DNA of 64,000 bases from Sedimentisphaera salicampi (GCF_002117005.1 NZ_CP021023.1:1922001-1986000), one strand, 5' to 3'; positions 52,326 to 61,120 are shown, counted from the first letter of the stretch. The notes: generated by a model from the letters alone, not told the origin. A program made the numbers and translations.

Positions 52326-53669
52326 TTATTCTATTCCGAGCTTGTTTAGCTTCCGATAGAGCGTAGTTTTATGTATGCCCAGCTCTTTTGCAGCGGCGGT
52401 TTTGTTGCCGTTGTTTCTTTTGATAGCCGAGAGGATGGCGTTTTTCTCGCTTTGGTCTGTTTGCATACGTATGGATTTGCCCTTTGGATTTTCATCGGTT
52501 TTCCCGACTATTCCAGCGGGCAGGTGGGTGAGGGAGATCCTTTTGCTGTTGCATAAGACGAACGCCCTTTCAATAGTGTTCTCCAGTTCGCGCACGTTTC
52601 CGGGCCAGCTGTAATTCAGGAACGCCGAATACACCTCCGGTGTGATTCCGGGAACAGCCCTTCCATAGAGGCAGTTGTATTTTTCTACAAAGTGGTCAGC
52701 AAGCAGGGGGATGTCTTCTTTTCTGTCTCTAAGGGGCGGGAGGTTCAGGGTTATCACGTTGATTCGGTAGTAGAGGTCTTGCCGAAAGCTTCCCTTTTCA
52801 ACAAGTTTCGAGAGGTCTTGATTTGTGGCCGCTATAACGCGTGCGCTGGTTTTTTCGGTCTTGTTGCTCCCGAGCGGTTCGTAGCAGCGTTCCTGCAGAA
52901 CCCGGAGCAGTCTCACCTGCATTGCAGGGCTTATCTCGCCAATCTCATCGAGGAAGATTGTTCCCTCTCCGGCGGCTGCGAAACGTCCGGGCTTGTCGGT
53001 ATCTGCGCCTGTAAAAGCGCCTTTCTTATAGCCGAAAAGCTCGGATTCAAGCAGCGTATCGGGCAGCGCTCCGCAGTTTACAGCTACAAACGGGGCTTTG
53101 CTGCGTGTGCCCATTTCGTGGATTGCCTTGGCGAGCACTTCCTTTCCCGAGCCTGTTTCTCCTGAGATAAGCACAGTGCTTGGGCTTCCGGCTACTGCCC
53201 TTGCAAGCTCCATCACAGAGCACATCGAGCTGCTGTGGCTGATGAATCCCCCAAGGCTGCACTTTCCCTTGAGCTCGCTTCTAAGTGTTTCTATTTCGCT
53301 GAGGTCGCGGAATGTTTCAGCTCCGCCGATTATTTTGCCGTTTTCGTCGCGTAATACAGCAGTGGAAACGCTCACGGGGATGCGATTCCCGTCTGCATCC
53401 ACAATATAACCCGTACGGTTTATCAGGGGTTTGCCTGTCTCCAGGGTTTCTCTAAGGGCGCACTGCGCCTCGCACATATTCGAACGGAAAACATCCCAGC
53501 AGAAACTCCCCACAGCGTCCTCTCTGGAAATGCCTGTTATCTGCTCTGCAGCACGGTTGAAAGAACATACAAGCCAGTTCAGGTCAACCGTAAAGACCCC
53601 GTCGGAGATGCTGTCTAACACGGCATCGCCGCAGGCGGTGAAGGCAGGTTTGCGTTTTGAGTTGGCCAT
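52326..53669 (-). CDS. Sigma-54-dependent activator with PAS sensor domain
   Basis: The 447-residue protein has a PAS domain in residues about 13-125, an AAA+ domain in about 138-370 and a Fis-type helix-turn-helix in about 405-447. The AAA+ domain carries Walker A GETGSGKE (170-177), GAFTGA (217-222) and VRLLRVLQERCYEPLGS. The HTH reads NGNKTAAAKELGIHKTTLYR. The PAS has the cysteine set Cys57, Cys66 and Cys70 (FCWDVFRSNMCEAQC), which may sense redox state or bind a cluster (inference). Its gene lies 180 bases upstream of the ORP-like operon. It probably turns the operon on through the promoter at 52159. Confidence 0.9.
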   Translation of the reverse strand: MANSKRKPAFTACGDAVLDSISDGVFTVDLNWLVCSFNRAAEQITGISREDAVGSFCWDVFRSNMCEAQCALRETLETGKPLINRTGYIVDADGNRIPVSVSTAVLRDENGKIIGGAETFRDLSEIETLRSELKGKCSLGGFISHSSSMCSVMELARAVAGSPSTVLISGETGSGKEVLAKAIHEMGTRSKAPFVAVNCGALPDTLLESELFGYKKGAFTGADTDKPGRFAAAGEGTIFLDEIGEISPAMQVRLLRVLQERCYEPLGSNKTEKTSARVIAATNQDLSKLVEKGSFRQDLYYRINVITLNLPPLRDRKEDIPLLADHFVEKYNCLYGRAVPGITPEVYSAFLNYSWPGNVRELENTIERAFVLCNSKRISLTHLPAGIVGKTDENPKGKSIRMQTDQSEKNAILSAIKRNNGNKTAAAKELGIHKTTLYRKLNKLGIE

Positions 53670-53704
53670 TTTACTGCTTCGGCTTTCTTAAAGCCTGCCC
53701 GGCG

Positions 53705-54436
53705 TCAGCATTCGGCGGAAATCAATCCGGGCAGCTCATCAAGTGAATTTATTACCTTAGCGTTTTCCGGAATCTTCTTGCCCTCATTTGTATGAGCTTT
53801 CTTGAGTACGGGAAGCATCCCGCATCCTATTGAGCCGGCTATATCAGTTTCGATTTTATCGCCCACAAACACAATCTCGCTGAAATCAGCACCGATTTTA
53901 TCTGCGGCCGATTTGAATATTCGCTTGTCCGGTTTACGGAATTTGTAGTTGCACGAATAAACCCGTACGGGGAAATGTTCTAAGATGTTTAATTCTCTGA
54001 GGTGATGGTCGAGGGCTTCTGCGCCTGCGTATGTGTTTGATACGATCCCGAGGCTGAGCCCCATCTCTTCGAGTTTGTCTATAGTTTCACGGAAATTTTT
54101 TTCAACCTGCCCTATTTCCATCAGCGGGCTGTACCATATACGAAGCAGCTCAAGCCATTGCTGGTGGGTGAGCTGATGCCCGAATTTTCTGCCGGTTTTC
54201 TTCAAAACATCCATCGCATCGAAGTCGTTGCCCGTAATATCAGACCACATCAGCTTGAGCTTTATGGTTATCAGGATTCGCCTGATGTAATTCTTCATCG
54301 ACGGAAGCCTCTGGCCGAGATTGGATAGATATCGGTAGCTGTCCTCGCAGGCCTTTTTTATGAGCTCTTTCTGGTCGAACGGGCCGAAGTTTACTATCGT
54401 ATCACCAAAATCAAATAAAACCGCTCTGTATTTCAC
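53705..54436 (-). CDS. HAD-superfamily hydrolase
   Basis: The 243-residue product has motif I as VLFDFGDTIVNF (Asp nucleophile), an alpha-helical cap, motif II as GIVSNT, and motif III/IV as FRKPDKRIF and EIVFVGDKIETDIAGSIGCG. This is the HAD-IA layout of phosphoglycolate-phosphatase-like enzymes. The substrate is unknown. It lies 35 bases upstream of the sigma-54 activator gene and may share its transcript. Confidence 0.85.
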   Translation of the reverse strand: MKYRAVLFDFGDTIVNFGPFDQKELIKKACEDSYRYLSNLGQRLPSMKNYIRRILITIKLKLMWSDITGNDFDAMDVLKKTGRKFGHQLTHQQWLELLRIWYSPLMEIGQVEKNFRETIDKLEEMGLSLGIVSNTYAGAEALDHHLRELNILEHFPVRVYSCNYKFRKPDKRIFKSAADKIGADFSEIVFVGDKIETDIAGSIGCGMLPVLKKAHTNEGKKIPENAKVINSLDELPGLISAEC

Positions 54437-54758
54437 CTATTCACCTGAATCTTAAATTTTCTTTCAGCTCTTGGAATCTTATAACTATAAGACTCTTCCG
54501 CCAGCGGAGCAGAAAGCCGGTAGTCCCGTTTATTCAGCCCGCTGCCTGAGACACTTCTGCAGAAAGCATTATATTTTTTTCTGCTTCTGCTTCAATAACA
54601 CTTATTCAGCAATGAAGCGGGCAATATTTTCGGAAAAACCTTTCCGGGCAGAAACATAAAAGCCGTCCAGAAATCAGTTTAATCTTTATGTTATATCGGG
54701 TTGTATTGGCAGGCTCCACGCTTCATCGCAAAAATCTCATTGAATCTTACGGCTGAGA
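54437..54758. other. Intergenic region
   Basis: This 322-bp gap contains no convincing gene or RNA. The right end has a hairpin that fits termination of the SDR gene. Confidence 0.4.
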
Positions 54759-54760
54759 TT
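54733..54760 (-). terminator. Candidate terminator at the end of the SDR gene
   Basis: On the minus strand AATCTCA...TGAGATT form a 7-bp stem with a 14-base loop, followed by TTTTTG. It overlaps the SDR stop codon region. Confidence 0.4.
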
Positions 54761-55508
54761 ATGAGAAAAGCATTGAGAAATAGCCTCTGATGCGTTTGAG
54801 GGAGTTTTTCAGCACAACAGCGGCGGTTCTAAGGAAGCTTCCCGAGGCGATTGCAGCAGCGTGGTCTGCGATATCTCGGGCTGAGAGCATTTGCCCTTTG
54901 GATGGGCGTTTTTCGTAGCCGTGGGAATCGAAGAACTCGGTATCCACTCTCGCAGGGTATATGCTTGCAGTTTTTATCCCGTATTTTTTCGCCTCCCAAT
55001 ACAGCGACCACATAAAACCCGTAACTCCGTGCTTTGAGGCCCCGTATGCCGCAAATCCGGGAGCGGGTAAAAGCCCAATCATCGAGGATACAGTAATAAT
55101 CTTTCCGTTTATGCTTCTCTGTTTCATTATTCTGAGCCCCTCCCGAGAGCAGAGAAACACGCCTGTAAGATTTACGGCCAGCGTTTTCTGCCAGTCTTCC
55201 AGCTTGATATCAGCTATGTCGGCCTTGAGCCCTCTTCCGGCATTGTTCACTAGAATATCCAGCGAGCCGAACCTCTGCACAGCCACATCAAAAAGAGCTC
55301 GAACATCGCTCTGATTTGTGATGTCTGCCTGCACAGACAGGCACTGGGCATTCGGCGGCATTTGGGCGGCAGTCTCGTCGAGTTTATCGGTGCGGCGGGC
55401 AGCTATCACTACCCTGCAGCCCTCTTCTGCGAGCTTAACAGCAATCTGCCTCCCGATTCCGCTGCTTGCACCTGTAACAACCGCAGTCTTACCCTTCAAG
55501 CAGTCCAT
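54759..55508 (-). CDS. Short-chain dehydrogenase/reductase
   Basis: The 249-residue NAD(P)-dependent oxidoreductase has TGASSGIG at residues 12-19, the segment LVNNAGRG, Ser at ITVSSMIG, and the catalytic YGASK (Tyr155, Lys159). The acceptor specificity is unknown. It starts inside the preceding epimerase-like gene (20-bp overlap), so the two are coupled and may act on the same metabolite. Confidence 0.88.
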   Translation of the reverse strand: MDCLKGKTAVVTGASSGIGRQIAVKLAEEGCRVVIAARRTDKLDETAAQMPPNAQCLSVQADITNQSDVRALFDVAVQRFGSLDILVNNAGRGLKADIADIKLEDWQKTLAVNLTGVFLCSREGLRIMKQRSINGKIITVSSMIGLLPAPGFAAYGASKHGVTGFMWSLYWEAKKYGIKTASIYPARVDTEFFDSHGYEKRPSKGQMLSARDIADHAAAIASGSFLRTAAVVLKNSLKRIRGYFSMLFS

Positions 55509-56505
55509 ATTCCTCCATCCATTCCACGATATCCTTAACGGTTGTTTCGAATTTGTATTCGGGTTTCCAGCCGAGCTTTTCTGCGGCTTTGCTGTTGTCG
55601 AAATAACGGAATTTGAAAGCAGAATGAATATTATCCGCTGTAACCGGCAGATTGCATGGGCAAAACTTCTCCAGCATAAGCGTTGTTAGATACATCAGGC
55701 CTTCGAATTTAGGGCTTATGGTTTTGGTTGGAGGAGGCGTTCTTAAGAATTTAGATATCGCCGTATTGATCTCCGGAAATGTGAGGTTATATCCGGATAG
55801 AATCAGATGCTTCTCCTGCGTCTGCGTTTTCACGGCTTCGGTTATACCCCTTGCAACATCCCGCACGTCAACCACATTCGTCCCGCCGGGCAGTGCAAAT
55901 TTGAGCTTCTTCCGTGCAATCGCATTAACAAGCTTTACCGAGTTTAGTCTGTCGCCCGGGCCAAGCATAAGACCCGGGTAAATTATAGTATAATGCTTGC
56001 CTTTAAGGATCTTTGAAACCTTCTGATCTGCAAAGTGTTTGGAGAGGCTGTAGTGTTTATTGTGCCGGCTTGCCTCGCCCCAGTCGAACTGGAAATCCTC
56101 ATCAACAGGTTTATTCCTGTCGTTGCCGTATCCAATCGCTGCCACAGAGCTGATTTGGATGTAATGAGAAACGCCGGCATCCCTTGCCAGCGAGGCAACG
56201 TTTTCAGTGCCTTTAGTGTTTATGTCGTAGAGCTGCTGCTTATCTTTGATTGAGAAAGAAACCTTACCCGCCAAATGAATAACAACATCCGCATCAGCAA
56301 AATCATTCTCGATCGAGCTTTTCCTGCAGATATCCCTGCCCGTTCTGAGCACTACTCTGTCAGATTTTGTGAGCTGGTCAACAAGCTCATCATCGCATCT
56401 TACATCGACGATCTTCAGTTTGGTTTCGGGCATCTGCTCCAGCAGTAAATCAACCAGATACCTGCCCAGAAAGCCGCAGCCGCCGGTGATTAAAATATTC
56501 TTCAA
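55489..56505 (-). CDS. NAD-dependent epimerase/dehydratase-like (extended SDR)
   Basis: The 338-residue product has the nucleotide motif TGGCGFLGRYLVDLL and the diphosphate-binding VVIHLAGKVSFS. The catalytic motif is HYSLSKHFADQKV (Tyr-x-x-x-Lys), and NVVDVRDVARGITEAV is substrate-side. This fits 3-beta-hydroxysteroid/dihydroflavonol-reductase-like members or sugar epimerases. The real substrate is unknown. It is the first gene of a two-gene unit with the SDR. Confidence 0.83.
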   Translation of the reverse strand: MKNILITGGCGFLGRYLVDLLLEQMPETKLKIVDVRCDDELVDQLTKSDRVVLRTGRDICRKSSIENDFADADVVIHLAGKVSFSIKDKQQLYDINTKGTENVASLARDAGVSHYIQISSVAAIGYGNDRNKPVDEDFQFDWGEASRHNKHYSLSKHFADQKVSKILKGKHYTIIYPGLMLGPGDRLNSVKLVNAIARKKLKFALPGGTNVVDVRDVARGITEAVKTQTQEKHLILSGYNLTFPEINTAISKFLRTPPPTKTISPKFEGLMYLTTLMLEKFCPCNLPVTADNIHSAFKFRYFDNSKAAEKLGWKPEYKFETTVKDIVEWMEEYGLLEG

Positions 56506-56792
56506 TTTTGCATCCTGTGGTATGGAGTTAGCAAATCCGAAATACGTCTTACAGGATTATATTTGCAAATATGATAATATTCAAGCTTTACTCTCCCAAT
56601 TCACTGATATGATGACTGCAATATTATCCCCAAGGCTTTTTATAAACAGCTCAGGGATTAGCGCCAGCGGACGGGATTGAGATTTTTTGACGCTTGAGTA
56701 ATGAAGCCTTCGCGAAGAATAATATTCTTTAAAACCCTTTGAGAACTTCTTGGGCTTAGGGCAAAAAACAAAAAATCTGTGCAGTCAATAAA

Positions 56793-58106
56793 TTATTCTA
56801 TCTCTTCAATGCTTTCCGGCTGCAGGGAGCGGAGCTTATCGAGATTTTTTGAGCCGATAACCACCTGCTGAACCATATTCATCTGTTCGATGTCTGTCTT
56901 TTCGATATCGGCATACCTCTTCAGAAAGCCCTGTATTTTGCCCTCCTGCACGCTGTAAACCACCTTTACCCTCCGTCTGCTCCCGTTGATTCTGCGGGTT
57001 ATCTCACGAACGGCCGAATCGATGTTGTAGCCTGTTTTCGCTGAAACGGCAATCGCATCGGGAAATGCAGCCTTCAGTGTGTCCAGAGTGGAAACGCTGA
57101 CGGGAATCTCCGATTTGTTCAGCAGAACTAAGATGTCTTTCCCGCCGCAGCCGATATCCTCCAGCACGCTGTTCACGCTTTCAATCTGTTCAAAAACGCT
57201 CTCGCTGCTTACATCCACGACATGCAGAAGAAGATCTGCGCTGAGGGCTTCGGAGAGGGTTGCCTTAAACGATTCCACGAGCTGGTGGGGCAGTTTACGA
57301 ACAAAACCCACCGTATCGCTGAGAAGTGCTTCTGCTCCGCTCTCGAGCTTCCATCTCCTTGTTCTGGTATCGAGAGTGGCGAAGAGCTTATTCTCCTGCA
57401 CTACTCCCGCATCTGTTACAGCGTTCATAAACGTGCTCTTGCCGGCATTTGTATAGCCTACAAGGCATATCTTGAATGCCTCGTGGCGAGATTCGATTTC
57501 GCGGTCTTTTCTTTTCTCAATCTTCCTGAGATCCGCCTTGAGCTCAGAGATTCGCTTGTTCACGAGCCTTCGGTCTATCTCAAGCTGTTTCTCTCCGGTA
57601 CCCCTCGTGCCAATACCGCCCACAGCTCCGATTCCGCCGGAGGCTGCTCCTGTAACCGTATCAAGGTGAGACCACATCCTCGTCAGACGCGGGTAGGTGT
57701 ATTCAAGCTGAGCCAGCTCCACCTGCAGCCTCGCCTGCTTTGTTCGTGCACGGGTGGCGAAGATATCGAGGATAAGTTCGCTTCTGTCTATCACCTGCGT
57801 TTCAAGGATGTTTTCGAGGTCTTTGATCTGCCCTGGTGATAGGTCGTTATCGAATATAACAAGGCTTGCGTTTGCTTCTTTCGCACGCTTGCCGATGTAT
57901 GCGGCTTTTCCTCTGCCGATATAGGTGGAAGGATTGATTTCGTTAATCTTCTGCTGGAGCCGATCTACGATAATCGCTCCTGCTGTTTCAGTTAGTGAGG
58001 TGAGCTCGTGGAGGTTGTCGTTTTCTTTTTCGTTTCCTCTGATTATCGCCCCAACGAGCACTGCCCGCTGTTTTTGAACTTTGAGCTGTTCTCTGATATT
58101 ATCCAA
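56793..58106 (-). CDS. hflX: GTPase HflX
   Basis: The 437-residue protein has the HflX N-terminal domain (AGAIIVDRLQQKINEINPST, YIGRGKAA). A glycine-rich linker, SGGIGAVGGIGTRGTGEKQLEIDRR, covers about residues 157-180. The GTPase domain follows with GYTNAGKS (217-224) and DTVGFVRKLPHQLVESFKAT. HflX rescues stalled ribosomes by splitting subunits. It is the third gene of the purA-uppS-hflX unit, with gaps of 11 and 14 bases. Confidence 0.93.
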   Translation of the reverse strand: MDNIREQLKVQKQRAVLVGAIIRGNEKENDNLHELTSLTETAGAIIVDRLQQKINEINPSTYIGRGKAAYIGKRAKEANASLVIFDNDLSPGQIKDLENILETQVIDRSELILDIFATRARTKQARLQVELAQLEYTYPRLTRMWSHLDTVTGAASGGIGAVGGIGTRGTGEKQLEIDRRLVNKRISELKADLRKIEKRKDREIESRHEAFKICLVGYTNAGKSTFMNAVTDAGVVQENKLFATLDTRTRRWKLESGAEALLSDTVGFVRKLPHQLVESFKATLSEALSADLLLHVVDVSSESVFEQIESVNSVLEDIGCGGKDILVLLNKSEIPVSVSTLDTLKAAFPDAIAVSAKTGYNIDSAVREITRRINGSRRRVKVVYSVQEGKIQGFLKRYADIEKTDIEQMNMVQQVVIGSKNLDKLRSLQPESIEEIE

Positions 58107-58120
58107 TATTCATTCCGGAT

Positions 58121-58885
58121 TTAAGCTTTAATATCTCCCATTCTTCTTTCCCTTTCGCCTAGGGTTTTAACGGCCTCAAACATCTCTTCTCTTGTGAAAT
58201 CAGGCCAGAGAGTTTTTGTTACATAATACTCCGAATAGCTGGACTGCCAAAGCAGAAAATTGCTTATCCTCATCTCGCTTGAAGTTCTTATTATAAGGTC
58301 AGGGTCAGGGTATTCAGAGGTGTAGATATTCTCAGAAATCATCTGTTCTGTGATTTCTTCCGGGGTTAGGCTCCCGCTGGCGATTTTTTCCCCAAGCTTC
58401 TTCACCGAATCAAGAATCTCCTCTCTTCCGCCGTAATTCAGGCAGAGACCGAGGGTGAGGCCGGTGCCGGATTTGGTGGCTTCGAGGGTGTTATCGAGCT
58501 CTTCAAGGAGGAAATCGGGCAGGCCGTCCCGCCTGCCGAAATGAGCGAGCTTCATATTCTTCTCCACCAGATCACCGCGCACTGCCACGAGGTATCTTGT
58601 GAAAAGCTGCATAAGATAATCGATCTCCATCTCAGGCCTGCGCCAGTTCTGCACACTGAAACAGTATAGAGTTACACATTCACAGCCGATTTCCTGAGCA
58701 GCATCGCAGATTGTTTCAATCTTTTTTGCCCCTTCTCTGTGGCCGTGGAATCTTGGCAGGTCTCTCTGCTTTGCCCATCTGCCGTTGCCGTCCATAATTA
58801 TGCCGATATGCCTCGGCATTTTCTCAGCAGGCAGGCCGATCTTTTCAGCAGCCTGTTTTCTTACAGCTTCAAAATTATTTCCCAT
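58121..58885 (-). CDS. uppS: Isoprenyl transferase (undecaprenyl diphosphate synthase)
   Basis: The 254-residue cis-prenyltransferase has GIIMDGNGRWAKQRDLPRFH (catalytic Asp32), GCECVTLYCFSVQNWRRP, and DLIIRTSSEMRISNFLLWQS with YSEYYVTKTLWPDF. It makes undecaprenyl diphosphate, the lipid carrier for cell-wall and surface polysaccharide. Most family members have SGE at RTSSEMR; here it reads SSEM. It lies between purA and hflX. Confidence 0.93.
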   Translation of the reverse strand: MGNNFEAVRKQAAEKIGLPAEKMPRHIGIIMDGNGRWAKQRDLPRFHGHREGAKKIETICDAAQEIGCECVTLYCFSVQNWRRPEMEIDYLMQLFTRYLVAVRGDLVEKNMKLAHFGRRDGLPDFLLEELDNTLEATKSGTGLTLGLCLNYGGREEILDSVKKLGEKIASGSLTPEEITEQMISENIYTSEYPDPDLIIRTSSEMRISNFLLWQSSYSEYYVTKTLWPDFTREEMFEAVKTLGERERRMGDIKA

Positions 58886-58896
58886 TCAGTCAGCCA

Positions 58897-60174
58897 TTAT
58901 TTTTTATAAATAATCTGGTCTCTTCTCGGGCCTGTGCCTATCATACTCACTCTAACACCTGTAACCCTTTCTATCGCTTCTATATATTTTTTGGCATTCT
59001 CCGGAAGCTTTTCATACTCTTTCACCTCCGAGAGGTCTTCATTCCAGCCCGGGAGGGTTTCGTAAACGCACTCAGCCCTCTCGAGGTCTCCCGCATCCAC
59101 AGGGAAGAAATTCGTCTTTTCGCCTTCAAGCATATAGCTCGGGCAAATCTTCAGCTCGTCCATGCCTGCAAGCGTATCAAGATGCATCACAGCAAGCTCG
59201 TTTATCCCGCCTATGGCAGCTGCGTACCTTGCGGCAACTCCGTCGAACCAGCCGCATCTTCTCGGCCGGCCGGTGGTTGTTCCATATTCGTTGCCCTTAT
59301 CTCTGATGAGCTGTCCTGTCTGATTGTCCTGCTCGGTTGGGAAAGGCCCTGAGCCTACGCGAGTTGTGTATGATTTTACAACTCCGAGAAAGCGATCTAC
59401 CTTACCTGCCGGTATGCCCGAGCCGGTGCTCATACCAAGGGCTGAGGCGTTGGAGCTGGTAACAAAGGGGAATGTGCCGTGGTCAAGGTCTAACAGTGCG
59501 CCCTGAGCGCCTTCAAACAGCACCTTCTTACCCGCGTCTATCGCCTCGTGGAGGTATTTAGTTGTGTTGCATATATATTTACCCAGCTTTTGGGAATATG
59601 TTTGGCAGCTCTGGTAAACTTCTTCAGGATCAATCGGCTCTGCGCCGTAAACCGCCTCGAATACCTTGTTTTTATAGTCTGTTATCTTTTTGAGCTTGCT
59701 TTTCAGCTGCTCAGGTCTTCTAAAATCTGCCATCCGAACTGCAAAGCTTCTGCCGATCTTATCTGCATAGCAGGGGCCTATGCCGCGGTTGGTTGTTCCG
59801 ATTTTGTTCCTGCCGAGTGCTGATTCCCGCAGGGTGTCTTCAAGCTTGTGGTATGAGAGCACAACATGCGCATTTTCGCTGATAAAGAGCCTGCTTGCAA
59901 AATTGAAGCCCTTCTGCTCAAGACCCTCAAGCTCTTTGAGAAAGATCTCCGGATCGAATACTACCCCGTTGCCTATTACGCAGGCAGTATCCTCTCTCAC
60001 CGCGCCGCTCGGCATAAGGTGGAGGGCGAATTTCTGATTATTTACTATTACAGTATGCCCAGCATTTGCCCCGCCGGCAAAGCGAACTACCACATCACAC
60101 TGCTCGGCTAATATATCTACGACTTTGCCTTTGCCTTCATCTCCCCACTGCAGTCCTGTAACGCAACAATTCAT
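58897..60174 (-). CDS. purA: Adenylosuccinate synthetase
   Basis: The 425-residue enzyme starts MNCCVTGLQWGDEGKGKVVD with the family GTP-binding loop and ANAGHTVIV. IGTTNRGIGPCYADKIGRSF, LFEGAQGALLDLDHGTFPFV and TTTGRPRRCGWFD follow. It joins IMP and aspartate using GTP in AMP synthesis. It is the first gene of the three-gene unit. Confidence 0.97.
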   Translation of the reverse strand: MNCCVTGLQWGDEGKGKVVDILAEQCDVVVRFAGGANAGHTVIVNNQKFALHLMPSGAVREDTACVIGNGVVFDPEIFLKELEGLEQKGFNFASRLFISENAHVVLSYHKLEDTLRESALGRNKIGTTNRGIGPCYADKIGRSFAVRMADFRRPEQLKSKLKKITDYKNKVFEAVYGAEPIDPEEVYQSCQTYSQKLGKYICNTTKYLHEAIDAGKKVLFEGAQGALLDLDHGTFPFVTSSNASALGMSTGSGIPAGKVDRFLGVVKSYTTRVGSGPFPTEQDNQTGQLIRDKGNEYGTTTGRPRRCGWFDGVAARYAAAIGGINELAVMHLDTLAGMDELKICPSYMLEGEKTNFFPVDAGDLERAECVYETLPGWNEDLSEVKEYEKLPENAKKYIEAIERVTGVRVSMIGTGPRRDQIIYKK

Positions 60175-60294
60175 ATATTGTTCCTTGCTATATATACAGT
60201 CAAAAGCCGCAGCAGGAACACTCTGCCACGGCTTTATCGAATTCTAACCGAAAAATTGATAATTTCAAATTATTTTGCCGTGGTAAAAGTTTTT

Positions 60295-60345
60295 GTGTGC
60301 GACAATATTTTTTGGCAAAGCTTTTTAAAGCCGAATCTGCCCGCT
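60295..60345 (+). mobile_element. MITE-like element end, copy C (one end only)
   Basis: GTGTGCGACAATATTTTTTG followed by GCAAAGCTTTTT matches the left end of copies at 442 and 16475. No matching reverse end lies within the next 800 bp. It appears truncated or rearranged, and the 91-bp repeat follows directly. Confidence 0.5.
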
Positions 60346-60350
60346 TGTTT

Positions 60351-60441
60351 TCCGCCTGCGGCGGAGAGGCAGCGGAGGAAACGGAGGGGAGATATTTTTA
60401 GCCGCTAATCAGCACTAATTTTCGCTGATGATTTTGCCACG
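60351..60441 (+). repeat. 91-bp direct repeat, unit 1
   Basis: This 91-base sequence is identical to 60706-60796. It begins with the palindrome-like TCCGCCTGCGGCGGA, contains GAGGAAACGGAGGGGAGATA, and ends GATTTTGCCACG. No start codon or protein coding is evident. Confidence 0.85.
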
Positions 60442-60705
60442 AGCTGCTTGCCACGAGCCACAGGCCACTATCTTTATCCCATCCTTTAAATCCTTGCCCC
60501 GTAGCCAAAGCGGTTGGGGGCTGTTAATCCTGTCTAATTTATCACATCCTCTCCGTTATCTCCGCTTCCTCCGATGTTTAACTCTCTTTTACATCAGAGA
60601 AAACATTTTCATAAATGAGGGGGAAAGCTCTCTGCCGGCAGGGCGCTTCAACGCAATACATCATCTTGCTCTGATGTGGACAGTGTTTTTTTTACACAGA
60701 GATAG

Positions 60706-60796
60706 TCCGCCTGCGGCGGAGAGGCAGCGGAGGAAACGGAGGGGAGATATTTTTAGCCGCTAATCAGCACTAATTTTCGCTGATGATTTTGCCACG
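60706..60796 (+). repeat. 91-bp direct repeat, unit 2
   Basis: This is the perfect copy of 60351-60441, offset by 355 bases. The text around both units (GCCACGAGC..) repeats in degenerate form at 60437-60470 and 60791-60840. Confidence 0.85.
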
Positions 60797-60928
60797 GGCC
60801 GCTGGCTGCTTGCCACAAGCCAACTTGCCACGAGCCACGCATCAATAAATGGGTAACTGTCCCTATATTTGGCAGCGGGGAAGAAAATCGCGGACCTGCA
60901 CGAACAAGCAAGGCATTGATAAAAAAAA

Positions 60929-60985
60929 GCATGGTGCGATACTTAATGGAAAAAATAAAAACCATTCAACAAGTTCGCACCATGC
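60929..60985. other. Long imperfect hairpin
   Basis: The left arm 60929-60949 (GCATGGTGCGATACTTAATGG) pairs with the right arm 60962-60985, whose reverse complement begins GCATGGTGCGAACTT, around a 12-base A-rich loop. It is about 57 bases in total, with small bulges. It lies 70-130 bases upstream of the arsR promoter. It could be a transcript end of the region or a small mobile palindrome. Confidence 0.5.
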
Positions 60986-61057
60986 CGGAACCCTATCCTA
61001 ATTATAAAACTGCTCTGTTCTGAATTCAACGATTAAGTTCATTTTTTTATTTTTCTA

Positions 61058-61085
61058 TTGAACAATATTAAAGCTGAGTTATTAT
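61058..61085 (+). promoter_or_regulatory. Candidate promoter of arsR
   Basis: TTGAAC (61058-61063), a 16-base spacer and TATTAT (61080-61085) lie 35 bases before the TTG start of the ArsR gene. Confidence 0.4.
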
Positions 61086-61120
61086 ATGAGTAAAACGTAA
61101 CACTGTAACGGAGATGAATT

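Larger units (their letters stand above)
60175..61120. other. Repeat-rich intergenic region between purA and arsR
   Basis: This 946-bp gap holds no convincing gene. It contains one end of the GTGTGCGACAAT element family (60295), a perfect 91-bp direct repeat pair (60351 and 60706), several GCCACGAGCC-type text repeats and a long imperfect hairpin (60929-60985). The right end has the arsR promoter. Confidence 0.6.

Noticed and set aside
60351-60796. CRISPR array
   Set aside because: Only two long repeat units (91 bp) with a 264-base gap; no cas genes and no regular spacer pattern.
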